From: Hawksworthiomyces lignivorus
Taxonomy: Eukaryota; Ascomycota; Sordariomycetes; Ophiostomatales; Ophiostomataceae
DNA length: 64,000 nucleotides
NCBI GenBank assembly: GCA_002917075.1
Contig: NTMA01000100.1
Span: forward strand, 1 to 64,000
Direction: 5' to 3'
Shown here: positions 11,201 to 23,271 of the stretch, one piece after another
How the letters are laid out: each line of letters opens with the position of its first letter
How positions within the stretch are numbered: the first letter of the stretch is position 1
Notes under the pieces: generated by a model
The model's input: only the letters and a program-made list of their open reading frames with translations
What the model was told of the DNA's origin: nothing
Database searches by the model: none
Translations under genes and position numbers: made by a program

Positions 11201-14200
11201 TAGCAACGGCATCTTCGTCGAAGTCTTCAAACGCAACCGATGCTAGGGTGCCGAGATAGTTGGACAGCATCATGCTGGGCGTAACCGTGTCCTCGCTGAA
11301 CCAGACCATGCCACAACGTGACACAGTGGCCAGGGTTGCGTATTTGAGGTTCTCGACTTCGAACATGATGCGCACATTGGACGGTAGGTTCAGACGTTCA
11401 CCGTTGGGCAGGGTCAACAGCTTGTTGTCGTCTAGCACACTGTTCAAGTTCTCCACCCATTCTGGGTCGACATCACCGTCGAAGACGATCCAGTGGCGCT
11501 TAGCGTCTTCACCACGCAGATTGTCGACGATCTTGCGCAAGATGCTAGTAAACAGACCGTCCGTCCACTCGCGCGTGGTCGAGTCCAGATTACCGTAGAG
11601 AGCCTCCTTAGACATAACCTTGGAGTCGATTACGTGTGAGACGCCTTCGACCTTCTCGACCTGTTGCAAGGCATCAAGCAGCAGCCGCCACGCGGCCGAC
11701 TTGCCTGATCCAGAGTTACCAACCATCATGACACCGTGGTGAATACCCTGGATCTGATAGAGCTGCAGAACCTTGGTCAGCCAGGTCTCGTTGACGACGA
11801 GCTGGCGTTCGCCAGCGAGGCGGCGCACGGCGGTCTCTAGGGCTTCTAGGTTAGCCGGCACATAGCGTACACCAGGGAAGCAGGTGCCTTCAATGCCGGC
11901 CATGATCTCAACGTCTGACTTGATAAGCTTCGGAGCAATGGTCTCACGGATGCTCTGAACAATGATCTCCGGCTCTACCACTTCCTCGCTGTCACCCAGA
12001 ACTGGGTTGTCGCTACCACTGCTTCCATTCCCGGTAAGGCGAGCACGCTTCAGGCCACCAGAGCTGACAAGCACACTCTTTAGCGCACGTAGACCAAAGT
12101 CGTAGTGAGCCTGCTTGGAGAGCTTCGCAGAGCACTGGTCAAAGAAAGGCACGGCTTGTTTGGAGAGAGTCTTGGCCTGGTTGAAGCCTTGTGAGTACAG
12201 CATCACCTCGGCAATCAGCTCCTTGTCGGGTTTGGACATGGCCACGCTGCGGAAGAGCTTCTTCAAATTGTCTGGAAGATTGGAACGACCAGCATAGCCC
12301 GGGTTCATAGTGATGAAGATGCCAGTGTTGGCATTGACGCGCAGCTGACGGCCAACCAGTTCAATCTGGGCTTTGTCGTCTTCGGCACCCTGCTTGAGGC
12401 CGAGCTGGATGTTCTGGATCTGCTGCGAGACAGCTGAGAGGATGCGCTCCTCCAGACGATTGAACTCATCGAAACAACCCCATGCGCCTACTTGGCAGAT
12501 ACCCAAGAAGATGCGGCCCATGGCTTGGAAATCAAAGGTGTCGTCGCAGCAGAACACGAGCGTGAAGCGACCCAGTTCGATACCGAGCGCTTTGACGGAT
12601 TCGGTCTTACCAGTACCAGCAGGACCGTATGGTGAACCACCTAGCCGCTGGCACAAAGCTTGGGTAAGGGTCAGGAAGCATCGGTCGGTCAGCGGCGTGC
12701 GCACCAGACGGTCCGGCACGCCGAGATATTCAAAGCCGTAGTGCAGCGATGCGTTGGCCATCTTAATACTGAGGCGCTGGAGGTGGTCGCCGTCGGGCGT
12801 ATATACATAACGCATCTGGAGCAGCCACATATAGTGGGTCGGTGAGTTGGCGTTGAGCTTGATGAGCTTCTCGATGATATCGCGCTGATGGACGCATTCA
12901 GTAATGAGCTGCTCGCACTTCTTGCGTATCAGGACATCTAGGTCCCCTAGCACGGTGGCCGCCAGCAACCTCAGGACCTCCACTTCGCGCTCGAAGAGTG
13001 TTTTCAGGATGGGGCTTGCGCCGCCGCTAGCGAGTGCCTGGTCAACTGCTGTGGTCCAGACGACCTGCGTAGCTAGGACCACGATTTGGCTTGGGAACGC
13101 TGCCATGAACTCATTGAGCGCTGCCTGGTCGATGGCATCTGCTAAGAAAATAGGCGTGTACGCGGAGATGGCCTCGGACAGCAGCTCTGCCAGTGTGGCC
13201 TTCATGCCACTCTCAAGCAGTGCAAGCCAATCGTTGATACGAGGGTTCTTGATGAGAGAGATCTCGCGCTTGAGGCGCACAGTCTCGCCCTCTTTGGAAG
13301 TGAAACCAGTAATGATGGACTCGTCGTCCATCACAAGCCCTGATAGACCTGCAAACATCTTCTTGAAGTGCTTTGCGATACGCATGGTATCGTTGCTATT
13401 ACCAATCATCTCAAGCAAATCCTCGTCACCAACAAAGTAGAAACGAGGGAAGGAGACACGCTCCTTTTCAAGGTACTCGCCAAGGGCCTTCTGGATCTTG
13501 TTGAGCAGCTCAGCAAGGCGCTCGAGCGACTTCTGGACGTTGGGAATGTTGAGCACGTCCAGCACATAGGGCTGTTTGTATACTTTCTTCATGACAGTGG
13601 AGAACTCGCTGTTGATGTTTTGGAACCGGGACGACTCGATCGGAAGCAAGTGCTTGATGTCAGCGTTGCCGGTGAAGACACCCTCGAGGTATACCCACTG
13701 GCGCTGGACGTCGATCCAGACATCGAACAGTACATGTACGCGGTTCAGCTTGTCTTCCCAGGAGGAGGCTTCCTCTTCGAACTCCTTGTAGTAAGGTGAG
13801 TGTTTCATGGCCTGCAGCGAGTTGAGATTTTCGCTGCATTTGGCAAAGAGGTCGTCCCAGCCGCGGATCAGACGGCACTTGTTCTGGTAGTTGACCAGCT
13901 CAAGGTTGTAGCTGGACCACGTCTCGCGTACTTGCTTCAGGAACTCTTCGAGTGCCATCTCGCCTTGTGCCTGTGCGATGATGTCCTTAATGATGACTTC
14001 CGTGGCCACAAGGTTCAGGTCCCATACGTCACCCAGCGTCATGGACACAGGTGAGTAGCGCTTGCCTGGCTTGATCTGCTTGTAGATCTTGGTCCAGTGA
14101 CGATCACGCACGGCTTCGGATTTCAGATCGCTCAGCAGCGGGTTAACACGCACGTATGTGCGCAAGATGTTCTGAATGTGCTCGAAGGCGGCATACTGGC

Positions 14201-17200
14201 GCATACGGCTCGGCATGTCACGGGTCATCTTGATGAGATTGTCCATGGCGGAGCGCACCTTGCGTGGCTGGACACTGTTCCAAAGCATCTCACGCTGCTC
14301 ATTGAGGCTCTTCCAGATGAGTGACAGCGATGCCCAAACGGACTTGAAGTCGTGCACCTCTTCGAGAATGCCTGCCAGCGACGTTTCTGGCGTAGGCGGT
14401 AGGTCCAGGGCCTCTTTGGCTTTTGCCACCATGCTAGCCTCTTCCTGGAGGGCCGTGATGCGGCTCTCAAACGTCGTAAGAGTCGCCGTCGCGACATCTG
14501 GGGCTATGGTTCCTGACACAGGCTTTTCCTCATTCCATTGTATGGCGATCTCGGTAATCTTGTCGACGACAATCTTGTCTTCCGCGATGATCTTGGCCCG
14601 TAGTGCGTCGGTCTGGTCCTGGACGATCTTGGCCTTACGGCTGAGTAACTCATTCAGCGAGTTCCACTCGTGGTCGACCTGCTGTGCGTGCAGCCAGTCA
14701 TTGGGGAACTGGTAGCGCTGGCGTACGAGGGTCGACTCGCCTTGCCGGAAGGTCTCGATTTCTGGCGCCCAGAGCTTGACATGGCGCTTGCATGCTTGCA
14801 CAATGGTAATGAACTGCACGGCGTGGGCGGTGGAGCTGACTTCGAGGCTCAGAGTCTCCAAATCAGTGCGAGCTTTCTCAATCTCGGCGTATACTTCGCG
14901 CATGCGGCTGCCCAGGCGCCCAGCAAATTTGAGCAGGATGTCGTGCTGCCACTGGTCGTACTTGGCATTGACCTTGGTCTGGACTTGGTCATAGTCGATG
15001 GTGATGTGGCCAAAAGAACGGCTGACTTCAGTAGTGTCAAAGGTCTGTCGGGTCTTGCGAATCTCTTGCAGCAGTTGTAGCCAGCGGGCTAGTCGGTCAC
15101 CGAGCAGATCATAGACTTTCTCAGACTGCAGATCCCACAGGGACTGGAACCGCAGCCACTCGTCGACATACGCGCTGATCGCCTGCAGCTTCGTCTCGAC
15201 AGACGTCTGCACACGCACGAGCATGGGCGTGCAGTCAGCGGGAAGGTCGTTGAAGCGAGCATCCTCAATTACAGTAGTGCCGAGGCGCATCTCATAGCTA
15301 GTAGCTTTGATCTTACGCAGGTTGCAAACAACGCCGAGCCAGTCTTGCAGTTGCAGATACCAGTTTGCACGAGCAAACTCTAATGGAGGTTCGAGGTAGA
15401 TGAGTTGGTTGCGCATAGTGACTTCGTGTACGAGCTGCTTCATTGTAGGCACGTCATTTATCGGAGCACCTGTTGCGGAATCCGCCGTGAGTGTCTTCCG
15501 TCGGTCGGAGGAAGCTGATCCAGAGCCTCCCGAGGCGCCTGCGCCACCAAGAGCACCTCCAAAAGCAGACTTGGTACTTTTGGCTGCACCACCTGAGTCG
15601 TCCTCAAACGCCTCGATCCAGGCGTGGATGGCCCGTTGCAGGCGCAGCAACAGCGTCGCCTTGATCTGCTGGTTCATGCCTTCGACCCAGAACGCCAGAT
15701 TGGCATACTGCTGCAGGTTGAGCTGATCGACAGCTTCCTGGATAGCGCGTAGGCGAGACTCGAAAGCGGTAGCATCGTAGGGACAGGTGGCCAGCTCTCG
15801 CATAGATTTTTGTATGGTAGCGTGGTAGGTTGCCAGAGTAGCTGTCTTCGTCTGAAGCAGTGACACTGCAGCTGCAATCTCTCGCACAAACAGCACATGC
15901 CGGCTCTCGCCACCTTTAAGGCGCTCCATGGATCCGCCGACGCCGACGCCGCTGACACTGCCGTTGGACATGTGTGGCAGGCCGCGCAGATGCACCTCGT
16001 AGCTGTTGACAAAGGACTCCCATCGGAGCGGGACGCCCTTAGAGACCAAGGCGTAGACATCGTTGCGGTGACCGTTCAGCAGCATGGACACTTCAGGCAT
16101 CTCGTTGATCGTTCGCAGCGTCTGGGCAAATGTGCGGACACTCTCCATAAGACTGACGGCATAGGGATAGACTCGTTTGGCGTCCTTGGCGACACTGTTC
16201 ACGGCGTGTGGCACAGAGTAGTTCAGCCAGATGAGGTTGCGGGTCTCCTTGAACAAAGCGATGACCTGTGGATCAAAGTTGACGCCGAGCTCGAGAGTGT
16301 TACCCGCTGAACGGACGCGCTTGATACTGAAGAGCCAGCCGGCAATAGAAACCTCGCGGCGCATAGTATCACGGGCCCATGCTTCAAAGATTGGAGCGGT
16401 CTTTAGCTTTCTGCGGAACTGGACGCTCTCGTCCTGGAGCTTCTGTCCCTCGGCATGCAGTGCCCAGTCGGCACCCAAGACGTCCTCCACCTTCTTCATA
16501 TAGCCGTCAAGTTGGCGCTCGATCTGACGGGCCCAGATGATCGCACCTGAGACCGGCGGCAGGTCATGCAGCGTTGCCATGGCGTGGGCCTCAGAGTGGC
16601 CGTACTGCTGCTTGAAGCGTTCGTGCAAGGCAGCGATGGCCTGCTTTACATTGTCAATGAGCTGGGTCTGGTACTCGGCAATAGCACCACGGATTTTAGG
16701 CCGGACAAAGAGGGCGTTGAACTTGGAAAAGACGCGGAACATCTCGTTGGCATTCTTAGCCGTGGCCAGACGGTCGCGTAGCCGGGCGATGATAGAATTC
16801 TCTACGCGAGCCGTTCGCTCGTTGTAGGTGTTTTCGGCGCGGGCCCACTTTGCTGTGCCCTCGGGTGTGACATCTAGCAGGTCGACATTTCGCAAAGCCT
16901 CCCATGCCTGCTTTACTTCTTCGACAGCATCCATATCGCCCGTGTCCTCCAGCGCACCGCTGCCCCCAATGCCGTTGACAGCGGCTCCCGCCGCATTGCC
17001 GTTAACTGCCGCATCAGCACCGTCTGCTGTGCCATTGGTGGCATTGGATGCCTTGGGGCCAAGGACGGTTACAATGGTGCGCTGCAGCTGCTCGTGGTTC
17101 TCGCGGAAGTTCTGGATGTATTTGAGACGGGCTTGCAGCTGGGCGTGGCGCGGGTTGATCTTGATGGGGATGAACTTGTCATTGCGGCGGCGAGTGACCT

Positions 17201-18677
17201 CGCGGGCAACATTGGTGAACTCCTTGACGTTCTCGTCCCAGGCGCGGAAGATATCGTTGGTCGCACTCATAACACGGTTGAACTCTTGGTAGTCGAGGTC
17301 CACTAGCTCGGTGCCCGGCAGCAGGCGGTGCATGGCGTCGTCGAGGTCACCAGAAATGGACTCCACGAGGGCCAGGGCTCGGCGGATCGGGTAGGGGCAG
17401 ATACGCAGCTTCTTGTTGAGGTGGCCAAAGATCTGGACGATGGAGTCTTCTACTTTGGAGAGGGCAGTAGCCGACAGCAATTCGTCGAGCGGGAAGTCTC
17501 GCATCAGCTGGTTATACTTCTGCACTCGCTCCATGGCCTCCTTCAGACCAGTGTCGGCGACAAAGCTAACGGTGGCCTGGAAGCGCTTGGCGTGCTTGAG
17601 AATATCCAGAGTCAGTGCCACGCCGTCACCGCGCAGCTGGGCTTCAATGCGCTCAAGAGCCGATTCCATCGATAGCCAGTAGTTAATCTCCTGGTTGGCA
17701 GTACCGGTCGACGGGTCCTGGGTCATCTTTGTGATGACCTGGATGGACTTGATCCATGTATTGACGGTGGCCTGCAGGCTATTGAGCAGAGCGGTGTCTT
17801 GGGTGACTCCCGGGGGCAGCTGATCGAAGAAGGGCCGCACGCCCCGGGCGGTAGCATCGTCGAGAGCCGTCTGAACAATGGGCGGGAAGGGGAGCACGAC
17901 CTCGGGGATCTCGACATTCTGTTGTAGGTGAGCAAGACTGAGCTCGAGCTCTGTCCAGCGCTTCTTTGTGACAGGCACGCCCGTCTTGGCCTCCAGATCA
18001 GCACGCACGCGACTAGTGCTGCTGGTGCCGTTCACCGTGGCGGCGTTGACAGCTGGCTTTGTGCTGGCATCAAAGTATGGAGCGAGACCGTTGTGCAGGT
18101 ACATCTGAAGGATCTCAAAGGGTGATGTAGAAAGCCCTTGCTCGCCAGCGGTCGCCGTTAAGTAGGCAGGACCCGGCAAGTTTAGCATCTGGATCTGCGA
18201 GGTGATGGGTACGTTGGGGTCGAGTGGCTGCGGCCGCTTGAGGAGGATAAGGAAGGCCACTGTGGTCGAAGATGCCGACAGATCAGCGGCCAGGGAGAAG
18301 ACATGCAGGGTTGAAGAAGACGAAGAGCTCGATTTGGAAACGTCACCATTTTCGCCGTCTATTCTGGCTGGTGTCGCCGGAGCAGCTGCTGGTATTAAAT
18401 CCTTCTGGATGTAGAGAGAAACAATTTGTGGTTCGTGGGCAAAGCGAGAACACCGCTGGATGGTGTCGGCGTAACGGGATTTAGATAGCAGACTGCCAGG
18501 CGCCTCGAGCTCGCTGCGAGTAGCGCCAAGGGCAGCCTCGAGAACGGCAGCAAGATGGTCGACGACGCGGGCCGGATCGACATATGCTGATGGCGAAGTA
18601 CCAGAAGGGGTCGGAGGAGAAGCCGTGCCGTTCGGGCCACCTCCGGCTCCGATCGGGGGGGAGATCATCATTTCCAT
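5234..18677 (-). CDS. DYN1: Cytoplasmic dynein heavy chain
   Basis: Minus-end-directed microtubule motor for nuclear migration and vesicle transport. Exon 1 is 5757-18677 (4307 codons) and exon 2 is 5234-5683; the 73-nt intron 5684-5756 has donor GTAAGT, a GCTAAC branch site and an ATAG acceptor. The joined protein is 4456 aa. The reading frame runs through GFWEFNDSD directly into YECSAFVVD. The tail and linker occupy roughly residues 1-1980. Walker A motifs are GPAGTGKT (2018, AAA1), GNSGSGKS (2320, AAA2), GPPGSGKT (2690, AAA3) and GVSGSGKT (3032, AAA4). Acidic Walker B-type motifs such as CFDEFNR (AAA1) and CFIMDEAN (AAA4) are intact. The stalk coiled coils lie at about 3280-3400 and 3500-3585, with the microtubule-binding tip between them. 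The start ATG at 18677 is the first in frame. The short C-terminal region is usual for fungal dyneins. A 12.9-kb exon without introns is notable. Confidence 0.97.
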
Positions 18678-21033
18678 GATGGGCGTAAGAGAGAGGCAGA
18701 AACGGGACAGAGGTTTTCGTTTCTGTTGTGCTAAAGGTTGGTATCGAAATTTATCTCTTCATGAGCGACACTTTCATTGTCGGGGGAGGACCAGACGGTT
18801 GGGAAAGGACGCCCTTTCGTAGGTATCGGAGAGAAAATAATAATCACCAAGGCAGATATGAAGAGAATAAGAGAGACGAAGAGAAAGCGTCTCGGATTAC
18901 AATATGGTAGGCGGTCTGAAGGCGGAAAAAGAAGCCCAACGGACACAAAGAGCTGGGTAGAAGAAAACACAGGTCAAGAAAGAGAATAGGGGACAAAGAA
19001 GGAAACGCGTTCAAATGACAAGCAATCTAAGGGTATCAGATATGCATTTCGCATTCCTCTATGGTGATAAAGGTGAAGAAACGAATAAAAGAATGAGGCA
19101 CATGCCGTGCCAGGTCGATGTCGATAAAGAAAGAAGCTTCAGAGAGAAGAAAAAAGATTTTGTTTCTCTCTCTCTGCAACGGACATAGTCGTAGTTACCC
19201 GTTTCGTGGAGCCCTGGGTTTTGGGTGGTGGTTGCCGAAAAAGGAGTCAAGGGCCAGCAAGTCAGAACGCGATACAGATGACAGACGTGCCTTCTGTGGC
19301 GGCCCACTCATGCCCCCCCCCTTGTCGCGACGGGTCTGTGTCAGGGGGAAAACGGTGTTAATTAAAATAATAGTGAAATAAAAGAACAAAATATACATAA
19401 AAGAAAGAAAGGGCAAGGATCCACCAGCAAGGAAGCGTTGTGGGGCACGCGTCCAGTGATTGGTGCCGCGCCTTTCCTACGACGTGGGAATCTACGGCTT
19501 GCTGCTTGTATCGTACATCGCAGAATTGTACATACGCATATCTTACGTATGCATCCTTTGCTGCCGTATACAGTACTGGTAGTAAATATGCATATTCCGA
19601 ACTGCATATGCTTATATTTACCAGTATCATATATAATGCATAAATGTGTAAGAAGAATAAAGCTGCGGGCATCTCTTGGACCTCCCAGAAACAAATACGA
19701 CCGCACACATGTATACATACATACGGCAAGGCCACCGAAGACAACGCCTGCCTGGCCGTTCATCCTTGAAAGCCACCCATGGATTCTTCCGGAACTTTTC
19801 TTCTGTACTTTTTATTCTTCCTATGTACGTTCCATTCTGTTCCCTCCAAACGCTCCGACGGACCTCATTTAAGCAGAACCAGGGCACGGGACAACGCTAA
19901 GAGCTTTGTAACATGGGATATGCTCTTCTAGCGTCCAACCCTAACAAGCACGGCGGCACCCGCTCGCTAGACCGGTCTACTTGCTCGACTCGAGCCTGCT
20001 GCGGCGTGGCGCCGTTTGTTATGTAGCGTACTTGTGCTCTTATGTGAACAGAGAAGTACTTTTGTAACCCTTTTTTTAGTCACGCGAAACATCTCATCGG
20101 TGCAAGAGACTAGGCATCAAATTCAGCCCGATACAGGAAAAGAATTTATTTTTTTTGTCCGGCGTGCTCATAGCCAGTCGTTTCTTTTACAGAGTTGGTG
20201 CATAACCAGAACTTTCCGGTTGTTTGGGACCATTTGAATCGTAGGCAATGGGCACGTACGAAAACGCCATATTTTAGAGAGCATCCCCCCTCTAGAGCAA
20301 TATCAGCCTTGATATACGTCAACCACCATCTTCGAGTAAATCCAGAACTGAGATGTGATCTGTGGCATTCGATGATGGAGTTGCACCGTTGTTTAAGGTT
20401 CGGAACCGTGCACGCATCTGATCCTCTTCCGTCGAATAATGGTCAAGAATATCTTCTACCTGATGCTAGTATAATCCTATCGACGTCGCATTTTTTATAT
20501 CATAAACAAAAGGCAACACTCCTACAGGACATATATCAGGCAAAAGGAAACGAAGAAAAGCAAATGCGATCCCGGAAAGCCGATACTGAAGGACGACAAG
20601 CCAAAATAACCTAGCGCGCCAGGCCTCTTCCGTGTTCCAGGACCAATTTCCATGAAACTCGCCATCACAACTCCAATGTCTCACACTTTTTCAGTATTTT
20701 ATAAGATTCAAGGAACGAGACATAGTCCAGAAATAAAAATAAAAATAAAAAATAAAAAGAGTAGAAACAAAAATGGAAAACAGAAACAGAGAAAAAATCC
20801 TATCCATGCACGTTATGTACCGTACAGCCGTATCGTCAAACTTAATCGTCCATGCCGACACCCTCCCCCTTCCCCGAAAATTAGATGCACCATGCCTGTA
20901 GAATTTTGATACCGAGAAAATCCCCAAAAAATGTTCCCAAAAGAGAAAGCTGAAGAAGAAACGCCAGTCTTGACAATGTTCAATCAACGGAAGAAAAGAA
21001 GCATATTGCATGTAATGCTCTTCCTATTCCCGG
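18678..21033. other. Intergenic region, dynein promoter side
   Basis: About 2.4 kb between the FAR1-domain gene and dynein, both on the minus strand. From about 18680 to 19160 the plus strand is rich in GA runs, so the dynein sense strand is CT-rich, as is common in fungal promoters and leaders. A hairpin-forming inverted repeat lies at 19574-19626. The part near 20650-21033 is A-rich and probably holds the 3' end of the FAR1-domain gene. No open frame here has recognisable features. Confidence 0.6.
19574..19626. repeat. Imperfect inverted repeat (hairpin candidate)
   Basis: Left arm 19574-19595 and right arm 19606-19626 pair over about 19 of 22 positions around a 10-nt loop (19596-19605). 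The outer 8 bp, TACTGGTA against TACCAGTA, match perfectly; an AATAT block and the inner GCATAT/ATATGC also pair. It lies in a spacer, about 900 bp upstream of the dynein start. It could be a hairpin RNA or a chance AT-rich palindrome. Confidence 0.55.
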
Positions 21034-23271
21034 TTAGGCGGCAGGATTAGTTGCTCCACTACTCCCATCATTGTTATCAGACAGTCTCTCGCGCTGCAAG
21101 ATGACCCGCTGATTGCAGATGTCGATAAACATCTCAAACCGCTGGATGACGCGATCCTTCTCGAGTAGTTTCTGTTTCAGGTCTTCGATCTCCTTTTGCG
21201 TATCTTCTTTCAACTTATCATAGTCTTCTCGCGCCTTGGCAAGCTCTCGGCGTAGATCGGCACGAATGCGCTCTTCGGCCGTCGGTTGCGGCTTGCTGTA
21301 AATGGCCGGCCTGTTCTCGGCAATGGCAGACGCTACCTTCTGCGGATTTCGCGTGATAGCGGCACGAGCGTTGTAGATATCGCGCGGCAGCAGAGGCACA
21401 TGCGGGTTCTCGTTTTGCAGGATCTCGAGCGTTTGGGTGACACCGACGCCTGTAAGCGAGTTAGAAGAACTCGTGCTCTCAGTTCTTTCTTGGGTGGTCT
21501 TTGGGTTCTTCGCACACGCACCATCGTCCTTCAGGGCCTTGACGGCCGCTACCATGCGGCTGTCCAGCTTGCGCGCCGCAGGGTGCAGCACAGGACTCTC
21601 GCTGGGCCCGTGATTGTGCTGCAGATGCTGCGTGTCTGGCCGGTATCGCACAGTCCACTGTGTCCTCTGCTCGATGGCAAAGAAGCCAAATTGGCAATCG
21701 CACTTGCGTGACGATGTCTTCCTCTTTCGCTGCTCAGGGCTCACACGCCTTGGCGGCTTGCCGGCCCGGTCGCATACAAACAAGACCTTCTTCAGCCCAG
21801 GCACCGTCTTCTTTGACCTGCCAATCACCACGGCATAGCCAACCGAAGTGCAATACGCCAGCACAAATTTGTGCACAGCCTCAAGAGTAGGAAAGCTACC
21901 ACCTTCAGGTGGCGCTGACATTGGGGCTCCCATGGGCTGTCTAGGCAAAAAGGGAGCATTGTTATCGCCATTCTTCTCATCTTGGCCTTCGCCGGCTTCA
22001 TTTGCCGGACTCTCCACCTCCATCTCGTCATCGTTCTGCTCATCCTGTGTCTGCTGCGGCGCCTCCGGTTTTGGCGGCGGCGGAGTAGGGGAGGGCTGCG
22101 GAGCCTGTTGGTGGGCTTGGACAGCTTTCTGGACCTGCATCTGCTGAGCCACCTGCTGGGCCTGGGCCTGCTGGGCCTTCTGGGCTTTTTGTGCGTGCTG
22201 AACTTGCTGCGCCTGCTGCATCTGCTGCATCTGCTGCACCTGTTGCACCTGCTGCACCTGCTGCACCTGCTGAGCCTGCTGAACTTGCTGCTGCACCTGC
22301 TGCATCTGCTGCTGAACGGGTGGCACTTGCTGCTGGTGCTGCTGTTGCTGCTGGTGCTGCTGCTGCTGATGTTGCTGCTGCTGCTGCACCTGATGCTGTT
22401 GCACTTTTTGCACCTGCTGAGCCTGATGAATCTGCTGAGTGGGAGGGACGGGAGACTGCGAGAGCGTTTGTGGTGTCAGGGCTGCAGAGGGCGGCGGTTG
22501 AGAGTGCTGAGGCATTTGTGAATGTGCCTGCTGCTGGGAATGCTGGGGGTGTTGCTGATGCTGGGGATGCTGGGGATGCTGAGGGTGCTGGGGGTGCTGT
22601 TGATGTTGGGTATGTTGAGGATGTTGCGGATGCTGAGCATGCTGGTGCTGAGGATGTTGGAAAGTTTGCGCATGCTGTGCCTGCTGCGCGTGCTGGACAT
22701 GCTGGGTATGCTGCGAATGCTGGGTATGTTGCGGATGCTGAGCATGCTGCGGGTGTTGCTGTGGGTGTTGCGGATGCTGGGCATGCTGCGGGTGCTGAAG
22801 CTGCTGCTGGTGTTGCTGGTGTTGAGCATGCTGCGGCATCTGCTGATGTTGCGGGTGTTGCGGGTGCTGAGGATGCTGCTGCTGCGATGTCCGCTGCTGC
22901 TGGGCCATCAGCATGCCATCGTTTTGCTGGACCTGGTGCCCCATCGTCTGCTGATTCAGGGCCTGGGCAAGATATGTTGCCGAATGCGGCTGCTGCATCT
23001 GACGGCTTCGTGGTACGGAGGCCGCAACCTGGGGCGGCGAAGGGCGAGGTCCCGCATTTTGCAGTCCGGTGACCTGAAGCGGCGGCGGCGCTGCGGAGCC
23101 AGCAAAGATGTGATGAGGGTACGGCGATGCGGTCGGCTGCGACGAATGGAAAGTCTGATACGGGGACGCGTGCGAGAGGGTCGTCGGCGGCGGCTTGTTA
23201 GGCGGAGCGTTCGGCTGCTGGAAGCCACGCCTCATGCCATTGACGCCCCCGAAGGACAGACCGTTGGACAT
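21034..23271 (-). CDS. FAR1-type DNA-binding protein with Gln/His-rich region
   Basis: Probably a nuclear transcription regulator. I chose the ATG at 23271 because it sits in GGCACCATG context; this gives 745 aa, although the frame stays open upstream to 23514. From the N-terminus there is a Pro/Ser-rich region, then a His-Pro-Gln block (bases about 22520-22890) and a Gln-rich block with Gln-Val and Gln-Gln runs (about 22140-22440). An acidic stretch follows. Next comes a FAR1-like WRKY/GCM1-fold domain at about 21550-21900, with CTSVGYAVVIGRSKK, a CDRAGKPPR motif, a KCDCQFGF motif and HLQHNHGPS as likely zinc ligands. The protein ends in a charged coiled coil (about residues 660-730). There is no transposase domain, so this is a stand-alone regulator and not a Mutator-like element. 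A CCCCGCAG just upstream of the ATG could be the acceptor of a 5' leader intron. The domain call is good; the target genes are unknown. Confidence 0.82.
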   Translation of the reverse strand: MSNGLSFGGVNGMRRGFQQPNAPPNKPPPTTLSHASPYQTFHSSQPTASPYPHHIFAGSAAPPPLQVTGLQNAGPRPSPPQVAASVPRSRQMQQPHSATYLAQALNQQTMGHQVQQNDGMLMAQQQRTSQQQHPQHPQHPQHQQMPQHAQHQQHQQQLQHPQHAQHPQHPQQHPQHAQHPQHTQHSQHTQHVQHAQQAQHAQTFQHPQHQHAQHPQHPQHTQHQQHPQHPQHPQHPQHQQHPQHSQQQAHSQMPQHSQPPPSAALTPQTLSQSPVPPTQQIHQAQQVQKVQQHQVQQQQQHQQQQHQQQQQHQQQVPPVQQQMQQVQQQVQQAQQVQQVQQVQQVQQMQQMQQAQQVQHAQKAQKAQQAQAQQVAQQMQVQKAVQAHQQAPQPSPTPPPPKPEAPQQTQDEQNDDEMEVESPANEAGEGQDEKNGDNNAPFLPRQPMGAPMSAPPEGGSFPTLEAVHKFVLAYCTSVGYAVVIGRSKKTVPGLKKVLFVCDRAGKPPRRVSPEQRKRKTSSRKCDCQFGFFAIEQRTQWTVRYRPDTQHLQHNHGPSESPVLHPAARKLDSRMVAAVKALKDDGACAKNPKTTQERTESTSSSNSLTGVGVTQTLEILQNENPHVPLLPRDIYNARAAITRNPQKVASAIAENRPAIYSKPQPTAEERIRADLRRELAKAREDYDKLKEDTQKEIEDLKQKLLEKDRVIQRFEMFIDICNQRVILQRERLSDNNDGSSGATNPAA
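22140..22440. repeat. CTG/CAG-rich coding repeat (Gln-rich block)
   Basis: Dense CTG triplets on the plus strand encode Gln runs mixed with Val, Met and Ala on the minus strand. Local units such as CTGCACCTG recur with 9-bp spacing. It lies inside the FAR1-domain gene. Confidence 0.85.
22520..22890. repeat. Degenerate 9-bp coding repeat (Gln-His-Pro block)
   Basis: Degenerate tandem units of about 9 bp (TGCTGGGGA and variants on the plus strand) encode a long run of Gln-His with Pro, Ala, Thr or Gln as the third residue. It forms a low-complexity His/Gln tract inside the FAR1-domain gene. Confidence 0.85.

Noticed and set aside
21034..23271. FAR1-domain gene as part of a Mutator-like transposon
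   Set aside because: No transposase catalytic domain follows the FAR1-like region, and no terminal inverted repeats are apparent around the gene.
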